A DNA stretch of 64,000 nucleotides, taken from contig CAVXNB010000008.1 in assembly GCA_963763085.1 (NCBI GenBank), positions 62,001 through 126,000 of the forward strand, written 5' to 3'. The notes beneath the pieces were generated by a model that was given only the letters and a program-made list of their open reading frames with translations, ran no database searches and was not told the origin of the DNA. Made by a program: the position numbers and the translations under genes. Shown here one piece after another: positions 39,787 to 48,978 of the stretch. The stretch's first letter is position 1, and every line of letters starts with the position of its first letter. The DNA comes from CAVXNB01 sp963763085 (GTDB lineage Bacteria; Actinomycetota; Acidimicrobiia; Acidimicrobiales; Bog-793).

Positions 39787-39811
39787 TGGAGGTTCCTTTC
39801 TCTCGCTGCCG

Positions 39812-40234
39812 TCACAGTGCCGCGGTCAGCTCGGCCATTGCGGTCTCGATTATCTCGTGCGGGATCCGTGCGCTCTCGAGGAGCACGCCGCCAGAAGCGC
39901 GGACAGCTTCTGCGAAAGGAGCCGCCCAGGTGTCCTCCCAGATGAGGAGGGCCGCCGACGTATTGGGCTCGAGCTGGGAAGCCGCGTATTCGATGTCCTC
40001 GGGGTTCGCGAGGCCACCCACCTCGGCGTCGATGTCCCCGAACGGGCTGAGCTCGTCCAGCTGATCGAATTCGAACGAGGCGATGTTGCCGCGAGCGTCC
40101 TTGGTGACGAAGATCAGGTCGAGGATCCGGACCTGCCCGCTCTCCACGAGCTTTTGCAGCTCGGGAGCGATGTTCCCATTGAACTCGTTCCCTGGGAACC
40201 CGACGATGATGTACGAAACGGGCCCGATTGCCAT
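39812..40234 (-). CDS. DUF6325-family protein
   Basis: A 140-residue soluble protein beginning MAIGPVSYIIVGFPGNEF and with LVESGQVRILDLIFVTKD, the marks of the DUF6325/DUF1269-like actinobacterial family. The role is unknown; members often neighbour SHOCT proteins and are stress-linked. First gene of the minus-strand trio; its start is 117 bp from the divergent tmk. Confidence 0.78.
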   Translation of the reverse strand: MAIGPVSYIIVGFPGNEFNGNIAPELQKLVESGQVRILDLIFVTKDARGNIASFEFDQLDELSPFGDIDAEVGGLANPEDIEYAASQLEPNTSAALLIWEDTWAAPFAEAVRASGGVLLESARIPHEIIETAMAELTAAL

Positions 40235-40350
40235 ATGACTCCTCCATTGCGGTCCGGGCGCCTCGCGCCGACGGCAGGTTCGCTCGCACTGTAGCCGTGA
40301 ACCGACGAACTCTGCCGAGCCGTCGGCTGCGACGCTCTAACGTGCCCAGC

Positions 40351-40995
40351 GTGAGTGCACCGGGCCGGCTCGTTGCGATCGAAGGTGGCGAGGGGGTCGG
40401 AAAATCCACCCAGTCAGCCCTGCTCGCGTCTGCCATTGGTGCCGAGCTGAGCCGCGAACCAGGCGGGAGCCCGGTCGCTGAGCGCATCCGCGCTCTCCTG
40501 CTCGACCCGTCGCTCGGCACGCCGGCGCCTAGGGCCGAACTTCATCTCATTCTCGCCGCCCGTGCCGATCACCTGGCCACGCTGATCGAGCCGGCGATCG
40601 GGGCAGGTCGTCATGTCGTGGTGGACCGTTTCTCGGGATCGACTCTCGCGTATCAGGGGTACGGTCGCGGGCTTCCGATCGAGGAGGTGCGTCGGGCCTG
40701 CGACCTCGCAGCGGGCGGAAGGTGGCCCGATCTCTCCGTGCTGCTGGACCTCCCGTTCGAGGTCGCGAAGCGTCGCAGGGCGGCGCAGCAGACCGGGCCG
40801 GCCGGTGCGAGCCCCGATCGGATCGAGGCCGAGAAACGAGACTTCCACCTCAGAGTCGTCGACGGCTTCCGGAAGATCGCCGCCGCCGACACCGAGCACT
40901 GGGTCGTCATCGACGGCTCGGGGGCCGAGCCCGACGTCGCAGCCGAGGTGCTCGAGGCGGTCCGCTGCCGCCTCGGGATCGGCGGCGGGTCGTGA
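40351..40995 (+). CDS. tmk: Thymidylate kinase
   Basis: A 214-residue dTMP kinase. Seen: P-loop EGGEGVGKST, DRFSGSTLAYQGYGRG (the DRY/F-type motif), and a short LID region (QTGPAGASPDRIEAE). Start at GTG 40351 (or GTG 40342 in the same frame); the open frame to 40228 is upstream sequence. It overlaps holB by GTGA, a common pairing. Confidence 0.93.
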   Translation: MSAPGRLVAIEGGEGVGKSTQSALLASAIGAELSREPGGSPVAERIRALLLDPSLGTPAPRAELHLILAARADHLATLIEPAIGAGRHVVVDRFSGSTLAYQGYGRGLPIEEVRRACDLAAGGRWPDLSVLLDLPFEVAKRRRAAQQTGPAGASPDRIEAEKRDFHLRVVDGFRKIAAADTEHWVVIDGSGAEPDVAAEVLEAVRCRLGIGGGS

Positions 40996-42086
40996 CCGTG
41001 CCCGCCGGCGAGGGCTCGGGCTCGCCGATTGCGCCGATTGCGCCGGTTCTCGACCGGGTCAAGGGTCAGCCGGGAGCGGTGCGGCTGCTGCGGGGGTCGG
41101 TGGGGGCGCCGGTGCACGCGTACTTGTTTCTCGGGCCTCCCGGCACGGGCCGGCGTGAAGCCGCTGTCGCGTTCGCCGCCGCGCTGCTTTGCCCGGACGG
41201 CGGGTGTGGTGAGTGCGCCTCCTGCCGGGAGGCGCTCGCCGGCCGGCACCCGGACCTCGAGGTGATCGAGCGGGTCGGCGCTTCGATCTCGGTCGAGCAG
41301 GCCCGCGACGTCGCCCGGATGGCACTGCGCACGCCAAGGGCGGCTCCTTACCAGGTTCTCGTCCTCGTCGACTTCGACCTCGTCGAGAAGGCGGCGCCGG
41401 CGCTGCTGAAGACGATCGAGGAGCCACCGGACACGACCGTGATCGTCCTCATCGCCGAGTCGGTTCCGCGGCCGTTCGTCACGATCGCGAGCCGGTGCGT
41501 CCAGGTCCCTTTCGAGCCGCTGGCGGACACGGCCATCGTCGAGGTCCTTCTTGCCGAGGGCGTCGACGACGCGACTGCTCTCTCTGCCGGCGAGGCGGCC
41601 GGCGGGCGCCTGGACCGGGCGAGGCTCCTGGCGCGCGACACAGGCTTTGCCGCCCGCTTGCACCGATGGCGCGCCGTGCCAGGCCGTCTGGACGGGTCGG
41701 GCGCGAGGGTGGCGGAACTGGCCGACGAGCTGCTCGCCTCGGCAGTCGAGCCGCTCGAGGTCATCCGCGAGCGACAGGCCGAGGAGCTCGCGACGCTGCG
41801 CGACGAAGCCGAGCAGCGGGGCGAGAAGGCGATCCCGCACCGCAGCGCCGTCGAGGACCGCCACCGGCGCGAGCAGCGGCGGGTGCGGACCGACGAGCTC
41901 CGGGCCGGCCTGGCCTCGCTCTCGTCGGTCTACCGGCAGCGCCTCTCGGAGCCGGACGCCTCGCCGCAGCGGCTCACGACGACGCTCGCCGCGATCTCGG
42001 CCATCGACGAGGCCGGCGCCCGCCTCACGCGCAATGTCAACGAGACGATGCTGCTGCAGTGGCTGTTGCTGCGACTCGACACCTGA
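40992..42086 (+). CDS. holB: DNA polymerase III subunit delta'
   Basis: A 364-residue clamp-loader subunit. Seen: GPPGTGRREAAVAFAAAL (a degenerate Walker A, normal for delta'), a four-Cys zinc site in CPDGGCGECASC, and EPPDTTVIVLIAESVPRPFVTIASRC (sensor region with the SRC motif). GTG 40992 overlaps the tmk stop. Confidence 0.93.
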   Translation: MTVPAGEGSGSPIAPIAPVLDRVKGQPGAVRLLRGSVGAPVHAYLFLGPPGTGRREAAVAFAAALLCPDGGCGECASCREALAGRHPDLEVIERVGASISVEQARDVARMALRTPRAAPYQVLVLVDFDLVEKAAPALLKTIEEPPDTTVIVLIAESVPRPFVTIASRCVQVPFEPLADTAIVEVLLAEGVDDATALSAGEAAGGRLDRARLLARDTGFAARLHRWRAVPGRLDGSGARVAELADELLASAVEPLEVIRERQAEELATLRDEAEQRGEKAIPHRSAVEDRHRREQRRVRTDELRAGLASLSSVYRQRLSEPDASPQRLTTTLAAISAIDEAGARLTRNVNETMLLQWLLLRLDT

Positions 42087-42153
42087 TCGTGCTGGCGTAG
42101 CTCGCGGCGGCCCCGGCGGCGCGGCCGGGCCGGCCGGCCCGCCGGGCGACGCT

Positions 42154-42891
42154 CTACTTGAGGTGCAGGCCGCCGTCGACGAGGGCGATGTCGCCCGTCT
42201 GATAACGGGAACGGACGAACCCGAGCACGACCTCGGCGATATCGCCGGGCGTGGCGCTGCGTGCCAGGGGAGCAGTCTTGTGGACGAAATCGCGCTCGAG
42301 CTCCCATTCGGCCGTCCAGGGCGTGTCGACGAGGCCCGGTGCGACCGCGTTCACCCTGATCTCCGGGCCGAGGACGTTCGCCAGGAGCAGGGTCATGTGA
42401 TTGAGCGCCGCTTTCGAGACCGCATAGGGGATCGACGAGCCGAGCGGGCGCACCCCTGCCAGCGACGACACGATCACGACCGATCCGTCGCCCGATTCGC
42501 GCAGGTGGGGGACCGCGGCCACCGTCACGTTCCAGGTGCCGATCACGTTCACCGACAGGATCCGCTGCCAGACGTCTCCCGTGACCGCATCCAGGTCGCC
42601 GTGCGGGATCTTCACCGTCGCGCCCGCATTGTTGACGAGGATGTCGAGCCGGCCGAACTGCTCCACGGCCGTCGAAACGAGCCGGCGCGCATCCGCCTCG
42701 TCGGAAATGTCCGCCTGGACGTAAAGGGCACTCGCGAGCTCGGACGCCAGCGCCCGCCCGGCATCGACCGATCGGGCCGAGTTCACAACGACCGAGGCGC
42801 CCTGGGCGTCGAGGGCCCTTGCGGTCGCCTCGCCGATGCCGCTCGCGGAGCCCGTCACGAGGGCGACTTTTCCCTCGAGCTGTCCGGCCAT
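42154..42891 (-). CDS. Short-chain dehydrogenase/reductase
   Basis: A 245-residue classical SDR with the NAD(P) motif TGSASGIGEA, NNAG, the catalytic Ser in VSSLAG and YAVSK. The substrate is not evident. Third in a minus-strand group after the HMG-CoA-lyase-like and nitrilase-like genes (34-nt gap). Confidence 0.88.
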   Translation of the reverse strand: MAGQLEGKVALVTGSASGIGEATARALDAQGASVVVNSARSVDAGRALASELASALYVQADISDEADARRLVSTAVEQFGRLDILVNNAGATVKIPHGDLDAVTGDVWQRILSVNVIGTWNVTVAAVPHLRESGDGSVVIVSSLAGVRPLGSSIPYAVSKAALNHMTLLLANVLGPEIRVNAVAPGLVDTPWTAEWELERDFVHKTAPLARSATPGDIAEVVLGFVRSRYQTGDIALVDGGLHLK

Positions 42892-42925
42892 GACCAGAGC
42901 ATCGCGCAGGTCGGTCCTCGCCGGC

Positions 42926-43726
42926 TCAGCTCCGGGGCCGCACCTCGTAGCGCCTTTGGGTCAACACCGGCAGGGCTGTCCGCACCGCTCGCAAGCGTTC
43001 GGCGGAGATGTCGGCCGCCGCAACCCCCTCGGCTTCACCGAGGCCGGCGAGCAGGACTCCCATCGGATCGAGCACGAGGCTGCGGCCGCAGTAAGTAGGC
43101 GGCGTCTGCGCGGCGGCGAGCAGATAGGCCGTGTTCTCGATCGCCCGCGCGCGACACATCGTCATCCAGTGCTCTTCCTTTAGCGGGCCGGCGACCCAGG
43201 CCGCAGGGACGGCGAACGTGTTGACGTCCCGGTCGGCCAGCGCCCGGAACAATTCCGGGAAACGCAAGTCGTAACACGTCACGACGCCCACCACGACCTC
43301 GCCGAACTGCAGCACGAGAAGCTCGTCGCCGTCAATGGTGCCCGGCACGAGCGAGTCCGACTCCCGCCGGCCCAGGGCGTCGTACAGGTGGAGCTTCCGG
43401 TAGCGGCCCAGCATCATGCCGCTGCCGACGGCCACCACGGTGTTGTAGACCCGCTGCTCGCCGGGCACCGCCTCGAACATCCCGGCGATGACGGTGACCC
43501 CGAGCTCGGAACCGGCCTTCGCCATAACCGTCACGAACGGACCGTCCAGCGCTTCGGCGGCTTGGGCGAGCTCCGCCGCCGGCCGGTCGATGGGGTACAT
43601 GGCGGCCTCGGGCAGGACGATGAGCTCGGCTCCGTCCCGAGCGGCGGTCGTCAGCAGGTCGACGGCGCGCTTGCGATTGGCGGCCGCGTCCGGCTCGGAT
43701 GCGAACTGGACGACAGCGACCCTCAC
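42926..43726 (-). CDS. Carbon-nitrogen hydrolase (nitrilase superfamily)
   Basis: A 266-residue amidase/nitrilase-type enzyme. The triad is present: Glu in VLPEAAMYP, Lys in YRKLHLYDALG, Cys in VVTCYDLRFPELFR. The closest recognised type is the Nit2/omega-amidase-like branch. ATG 43726 overlaps the preceding gene by ATGA. Confidence 0.88.
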   Translation of the reverse strand: MRVAVVQFASEPDAAANRKRAVDLLTTAARDGAELIVLPEAAMYPIDRPAAELAQAAEALDGPFVTVMAKAGSELGVTVIAGMFEAVPGEQRVYNTVVAVGSGMMLGRYRKLHLYDALGRRESDSLVPGTIDGDELLVLQFGEVVVGVVTCYDLRFPELFRALADRDVNTFAVPAAWVAGPLKEEHWMTMCRARAIENTAYLLAAAQTPPTYCGRSLVLDPMGVLLAGLGEAEGVAAADISAERLRAVRTALPVLTQRRYEVRPRS

Positions 43727-44679
43727 GAGGCGACCTCGTCACGTGCCGCGGCAAAGGGTGTGTTCGCAAAACGAGGCCCCGCCTTCCCCACATGGCTCCC
43801 CACCTCACGTCCGACGAGCCGACAGGCAAGGCGAGCTGCGCTGATGAGACGATCGAGATCGAGCCCGGTAGGTATCCCCATCGCGTCGAGGGCGTAGGCG
43901 AGATCCTCGAGGGCGAGGTTGCCCGAGGCGCCAGGAGCGAAGGGGCATCCGCCGAGTCCACCCACGGCGCCGTCGACCCGGACGGCCCCAGTCTCGAGGG
44001 CGACGAGGGCGTTGGCGATCGCGAGGCCCCGCGTGTCGTGCAGGTGGATCCCGATCGGGACCTGCCCTGCGCGGGCGACCGCTTCGGCGACGAGGAAGCG
44101 AACCTCGGTCGGCACGGCGGTGCCGATCGTGTCGGCCAGCGCGATGCCGGCCACGCCGGCTTCGAGCGCCCGGTCAACCGTCGCCAGGACCCGATCGGGT
44201 GGGATCGGACCCTCGAAGGGGCAGCCGAACGAAGTGGACAGGGTCACCTCGACCTTGGCGTCCCGAGTCCCCGCCAGCGAGACGAGCTCGCCGAGCTCGC
44301 GGAGCGCCTGCTCGGTCGTCCGACCGGCGTTTTCGAGGCTGTGGAGCTCGGACACCGACACCACGAACTGCAAGTTGTGAAGCCCAGCGGCGAGGGCTCG
44401 TTCCGCACCTCGCGGGTTCAGCACGAGAGCCCATCGGACTGGGGTCGTGCTCCCTCCGGTCAGGGCCGCTAGCGCCTCGGCGTCGGCCATGGCCGGCACA
44501 CGGTCCGGTCGAACGAACGAGGTGAGCTCGAGCTCACTGATCCCAGCCAGAACAAGGGCTTCGTAGATTGCGAGCTTGTCGCCGGTGGGGATCGGCGCCT
44601 CGTCCTGAAGGCCGTCGCGAAGCGTCACGTCGCGCAGGAGCGGGGCCGTCACGTGGGTCATCTCTGGTGGCATGTTCAC
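43723..44679 (-). CDS. Hydroxymethylglutaryl-CoA lyase-like protein
   Basis: A 318-residue TIM-barrel enzyme of the HMGL-like family. Seen: RDVTLRDGLQDE (metal and substrate Asp/Arg), HLHDTRGLAIANA, and the HMG-CoA lyase signature GLGGCPFAPGASGN with the catalytic Cys. It likely cleaves HMG-CoA (leucine breakdown) or a related 3-hydroxy acyl-CoA. First gene of the minus-strand trio. Confidence 0.9.
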   Translation of the reverse strand: MNMPPEMTHVTAPLLRDVTLRDGLQDEAPIPTGDKLAIYEALVLAGISELELTSFVRPDRVPAMADAEALAALTGGSTTPVRWALVLNPRGAERALAAGLHNLQFVVSVSELHSLENAGRTTEQALRELGELVSLAGTRDAKVEVTLSTSFGCPFEGPIPPDRVLATVDRALEAGVAGIALADTIGTAVPTEVRFLVAEAVARAGQVPIGIHLHDTRGLAIANALVALETGAVRVDGAVGGLGGCPFAPGASGNLALEDLAYALDAMGIPTGLDLDRLISAARLACRLVGREVGSHVGKAGPRFANTPFAAARDEVAS

Positions 44680-44834
44680 CTCTTCTCCCCGCGGCCAAAC
44701 CTAGTGGCCGGCGCCAAGTGGTCAGGCCTGTTCGGGAACCACTGCTTCAGTTTCGGATCGAAAGTGCCGATGAACTCGACAAGAGTGCGACCTTGGGACC
44801 TGGACCCTGCCCAGCTTCGCTAGGAAGGATCCCA

Positions 44835-46265
44835 GTGAGACGTAACGTCCTGGTCGCCTCGGCGGCTGCCGCTCTGTTGAGCATCGGATTCGTGGCAGTT
44901 GCGACGGAAGGCTCGCCGCGTCCGGCCACCACGTCATTGCAAGCCCGGCTCGCTTCCGCGACGCGGGTGGCGCAGGCACGGAGGGGCGGTTACTGGCTGG
45001 TCTCTGCGAAGGGTGCGGTATCCCACTTCGGAACCGCCAAATTCTACGGCTCTATGGCTGGAAGGTACCTGAAGTCGCCGATCATCGGCATCGTGGCGAC
45101 TTCGGACGACCGTGGCTACTGGCTGGTGGCCAAGGACGGAGGGGTGTTCAGTTTCGGAGACGCGAGGTTCCAAGGATCGTTAGGCGACAAGACCCTCAAG
45201 TCACCCGTCGTCGGCATGGCCTCGAGCACCGCTGGAGCATCGATGGCAGGTCCGCGTGGCGCGAGGGGCCGGGTCGGAGCCAAGGGGTCAAAGGGCCTGA
45301 GGGGCGTGAAGGGGGTCAAGGGGGTCAAGGGCGTCAAGGGTGTCAAGGGTGGAAACGGCGCCATCGGTAGCGCAGGAGCAAGGGGCGCGATCGGTCCTGC
45401 CGGAGCCGCGGGGTCCGTCGGCGCGGCCGGGGCAAGAGGCGCAACTGGCTCGGCCGGAGCGGCCGGCGCTACTGGCGTCGGCCGGCGTTACTGGAGCGGC
45501 CGGCGCTACCGGCGTCGGCCGGCGCTACTGGCTCGGCCGGAGCGGCCGGCGCTACTGGCGCGGCTGGCGCAACGGGGTCGGCCGGCGCCATCGGGCCGAT
45601 TGGTCCCAACGGTCCGGCGGGCGCAACCGGCCTGACTGGGGCAACAGGCGCGCCCGGCGGAGCAGGTCCGTCCGGAGCCAGAGGCGCCACGGGCGCGCCC
45701 GGCGGAGCAGGTCCATCCGGAGCCAGAGGCGCCACGGGCGCGGCCGGCGCCAACGGTGCGACGGGAGCGACTGGGGCGATCGGTCCTCACGGCGCGGCGG
45801 GTCCAACAGGGCCGGCCGGCGCGGCGGGAGCTACGGGAGCAAAGGGTGCGACCGGCGCTGCAGGATTGCCGAACTACGCGTACATCTACAACAACAGCAC
45901 TGAAAGCGTTCCGATCGGAGCTTCTGTCACGTTCAACCACATCGGGATGGTGTCCGGGTTTATCTTCTTCCCAAGCGAGTCAGAGATCTTCGTGACTGTA
46001 AGCGGCAACTACCTTGTCGACTTTTCTGTCGCTACGCTCGAGCCGAGTCAGTTCACTCTTTTCGTGAATGGTTCGCCTGAGTCAGACGCTATTTACGGCA
46101 GCCGCGGGCCAGGAAAATAGCGGTCAGGTCATTCTCCACCTCGATGCTGGAGACGAACTGGTGCTTAACAACTTCGCTTCGTCGGGCGGGATCATGTTGC
46201 AGAACACCGCCGGCGGCTCCCAGACCAACGTCGATGCCTCCATCGTGATCGAACAGGTCGGGTGA
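44835..46265 (+). CDS. Secreted collagen-like protein with GYWLV repeats (frameshifted)
   Basis: About 476 residues. A signal peptide (residues 1–25) precedes two ~40-residue repeats (GGYWLVSAKGAVSHFGTAKFYGS and GYWLVAKDGGVFSFGDARFQGS types) common in secreted Acidimicrobiia proteins, then a ~190-residue Gly-X-Y collagen-like region with GVKGVKGVKG blocks, then a jelly-roll-like C-terminal domain (NYAYIYNNSTESVPIGASVTF … VNGSP … NVDASIVIEQVG) as in BclA-type proteins. The frame changes at 45480, 45517 and near 46086, each by +1, so the total is three and the gene ends in the original frame. GTG 44835 follows AGGAAGG. Confidence 0.78.
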
Positions 46266-46289
46266 GCGCCGGCGCCGAGCTATTTGACT

Positions 46290-46338
46290 CACGTGGGCGG
46301 GATTTCCGGGCCATAGCACGGGAAATCCCGCCCAGGTG
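46290..46338. repeat. 49-bp palindromic intergenic repeat, copy 2
   Basis: A nearly perfect inverted repeat: arms CACGTGGGCGGGATTTCC and GGGAAATCCCGCCCAGGTG around a short loop (CATAGCA region). 45 of 49 bases match 27188–27236. It lies between the ends of convergent genes (collagen-like gene, 2-hydroxyacid dehydrogenase). Confidence 0.82.
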
Positions 46339-46431
46339 AACCGGGGCCTCCTGCCGGCCCCGTGCGCCGGCCCCGTGCGCCAGCCCCCCGAGCGCCGCCG
46401 GCCCCGCCTGCCGCCGGCCCCGCCGGCCTCC

Positions 46432-47397
46432 TCACCCCGCCGCCGGCGCCGCGCCGAAGACCCCTGGGTTGACGGTGTTCTTCGGGCGTTCCCCTGCCAG
46501 CACCTGGGCCGCACCGGTGGTGGCGAGCAGAGCCATCGCCGTGCGCGTCGCGACAGTGGCGCTGCCGATGTGGGGAAGCAGCACTGTCCGAGGAGCGGCG
46601 AGCAGCCTCGGGTGCACCGTCGGCTCGTGCTCGTAGACGTCGATTCCTGCGGCGAAGAGGCGTCCCGTCTCGAGCGCCTCGGCCAGAGCCTCCTCTTCGA
46701 CCACGGCGCCCCGCGCCGTGTTGACGAGCACGGCCGTCGGTTTGAGCAGCGCCAGCCGGCGGGCGTCGATGAGATGGAACGTATCCTCGGTGAGCGGCAC
46801 GTGCAGGCTCACCACGTCGGATTCCTGCAGCAGAGTGTCAAGATCGGCGACGTAGCCCGGGACTCCGGTTGGTTGCCGGGTGTGGTGGAGCACGCGCATC
46901 GAGAAGCCTTCCGCGCGCCGGGCGACCGCCGTCGCGATGCGCCCGTAGCCGACGAGCCCGAGTGTGGCGCCGTGGACGTCGCGCCCGAGCCAGCCGCCGA
47001 GCCGCCACCCGGTCCACTTTCCCGCTCTCAGATCGCGTTCGGCTTCCGACATCAGCCGGGAGGCCGAAAGGATCAACGCGAAGGCGAGGTCCGCGGTGGT
47101 GTCGTCCAGAACGCCGGGGGTATTGCACACGGCGACCTTCGCCCGCGTCGCCGCCTCGACGTCGATGTTGTCGTAGCCGACCGAGACGGTTGCGACGACC
47201 ACCAACCGGGTGGCGGCCCCGAACACCGCGGCGCCGATCGGGTCGTGGAGGTGGCAGACGATTGCCTCGACATCGCGGGCGGACTCGACGAGCTCCTCCG
47301 GTGTCATCCGGTCGGTCGAACCCGTAATGACGACGTGCCCCGCGAGGGGCTCGAGTGCAGCTTCGGGCACTGGCGAGGTGACGAGAACACGGGCCAT
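46432..47397 (-). CDS. D-2-hydroxyacid dehydrogenase (glyoxylate/hydroxypyruvate reductase-like)
   Basis: A 321-residue NAD(P)H-dependent dehydrogenase. Seen: VSVGYDNIDVEAA, the Rossmann motif LGLVGYGRIA, the catalytic Arg in VNTARGAVV, Glu in DVYEHEP and His in LLPHIGSA. This is the GyaR/GhrB type; in an autotroph it could act in glycolate/glyoxylate recycling after RuBisCO oxygenation (inference). Confidence 0.9.
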   Translation of the reverse strand: MARVLVTSPVPEAALEPLAGHVVITGSTDRMTPEELVESARDVEAIVCHLHDPIGAAVFGAATRLVVVATVSVGYDNIDVEAATRAKVAVCNTPGVLDDTTADLAFALILSASRLMSEAERDLRAGKWTGWRLGGWLGRDVHGATLGLVGYGRIATAVARRAEGFSMRVLHHTRQPTGVPGYVADLDTLLQESDVVSLHVPLTEDTFHLIDARRLALLKPTAVLVNTARGAVVEEEALAEALETGRLFAAGIDVYEHEPTVHPRLLAAPRTVLLPHIGSATVATRTAMALLATTGAAQVLAGERPKNTVNPGVFGAAPAAG

Positions 47398-47579
47398 CGG
47401 TCGAGTCTGGCACGACCGGATCGACGCACGCGAACCGCCGAGTGTGGCCAGCGTGCAACGGAGAACGCGGGCCAGATGAGGGTGGTGAGGGCGCCGACGC
47501 CGGCGATGCGGCTCGCCGGCGCCCCCTCCACCGCGTTACCCAGCGCTTAACCCCCCGGTGGCGCCAGGTACGACTTGTC

Positions 47580-47600
47580 CACCTACCGCACAGGTAGGTG
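47580..47600. promoter_or_regulatory. Perfect inverted repeat, possible operator
   Basis: An 8-bp arm CACCTACC and its exact complement GGTAGGTG with a 5-bp spacer (GCACA) in the 315-bp gap between the divergent 2-hydroxyacid dehydrogenase and pterin dehydratase genes. The size and symmetry fit a dimeric repressor site. Nothing else clear is seen in this gap. Confidence 0.5.
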
Positions 47601-47712
47601 TCAGTACCGTACGTGGCCCGTCCGGAGTCGTCAACAGGCGGCCGCTCCATCGGCTCCGCCGGTGCCATTGCCGAGCCGGCCCGGGGTCTGTTCCGGCGGG
47701 TACGATCCGGGT

Positions 47713-48009
47713 GTGGAGGCGATGGGACCCGAGCAGGTCTCCGGCGGGCTGGCCGGCGTTGCGGGCTGGAAATCGGCCGACGGAAAGGCGATCACACGCG
47801 AGTTCGCGTTTCCGGACTTCGGCCGCGCCATGGCATTCATGACCGCCGTCGCAGTTCGAGCCGATCGTATGGACCACCACCCGGAGTGGAGCAACGTCTA
47901 TCGAAACGTGTCGGTGCTCTTGACCACCCACAGCGCGCGCGGCTTGACCAAGCTCGACTTCGAGCTGGCGGCCTACATGGACGAGGTGGCCCGGGGACTC
48001 GGCGCTTGA
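47713..48009 (+). CDS. phhB: 4a-hydroxytetrahydrobiopterin dehydratase (PCD)
   Basis: A 98-residue pterin-4a-carbinolamine dehydratase. The catalytic pattern HHPEW … TTHSARGLTKLD is present, with GWKSADGKAITREFAFPDF at the front. It recycles the pterin cofactor or acts in molybdopterin-related chemistry. Start at GTG 47713 or ATG 47722. Confidence 0.88.
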   Translation: MEAMGPEQVSGGLAGVAGWKSADGKAITREFAFPDFGRAMAFMTAVAVRADRMDHHPEWSNVYRNVSVLLTTHSARGLTKLDFELAAYMDEVARGLGA

Positions 48010-48088
48010 AGCGCCGCGCCGACGGACTTCGCGGCTGAAAGAGCGCCCGCTAGGCTTCGCCCGGGAAGACGGTCTTCTGCAAAGGGGG

Positions 48089-48954
48089 GTGCTCAGGTTG
48101 CGCAGGGCTCTCGCTGTGATCGCGTTCGCCGGCCTCGGACTGGCCGCCTGTGGGTCGACCGCGTCGCCGACGCCGGCCACGACCCAGGCCGGCGGTGGTT
48201 CTCTCTGCACGAATTCCGCCATTCAGCCATATCTGCACACGCACGGCGTGCTGACGGTGGCGACCGACAGCCCGGCTTATCCGCCGTGGTTCGAGAACAA
48301 CACGCCGTCGAACGGCAAGGGATACGAGAGTGGGGTCGCGTATGCGATCGCGAAGCAGCTCGGTTTCTCGAAGTCGCAGGTGAAATGGACGGTCGAGCCT
48401 TTTAACTCGTCGTACGCACCCGGGCCGAAGTCCTTCGACTTCGACATCAACGAGATCTCCTACACACCCGAGCGGGCGACGCAGGTGTCGTTCAGCTCCA
48501 GCTACTACGACGTCCAGCAAGCACTGGTCGCGCTCAAGACGAGCGCGATCGTGACGATGCACACGCCCGCCGAGCTCCGCACCTACGTCTACGGCGACCA
48601 GATCGGCACCACGAGCCTGGCTTTCATCAACAACGAGCTGCGGCCGACGCAACAGACCCAGGTGTTCAACAACCTGAACGACGTGAAGTCGGCGCTCCAG
48701 GACGGTCGCATCCAGGCGCTCGTCGTGGACACGCCAACTGCGCAGTACATCAGCTCCGCGCAGATCCCGCACTCGGTCATGGTGGGTCAGTTCCCGGGGG
48801 AGGCGAGTACTACGGGTTGCTCTTCGCCAAGGGCGACCAGCTCGTCGCCTGCGTGAACAATGCAATCGCCAACCTGAAGCTCGACGGGACCCTAGCCAAG
48901 CTCCAGCACCAGTACCTAGGCATCTACAACTCCGTCCCGACGATCAAGCCGTAG
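48089..48954 (+). CDS. Amino-acid ABC transporter substrate-binding lipoprotein (frameshifted)
   Basis: About 288 residues. The lipobox LAACGS gives a lipoprotein anchor, followed by a family-3 solute-binding fold (GVLTVATDSPAYPPWFE, FDFDINEISYTPERA). A one-base shift near 48.80 kb, in a run of G, breaks it; the expected end (EYYGLLFAKGDQLVACVNNAI … KP) is readable in the next frame to TAG 48954. It opens a three-gene polar amino-acid uptake operon. Confidence 0.87.
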
Positions 48955-48978
48955 TCGCGGCCGCAGGGGGCGAGACGG

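Noticed and set aside
45236..45860. CRISPR-like or satellite repeat array
   Set aside because: The repetition is the 9-bp periodicity of Gly-X-Y codons; there are no spacers of constant length between identical repeats.
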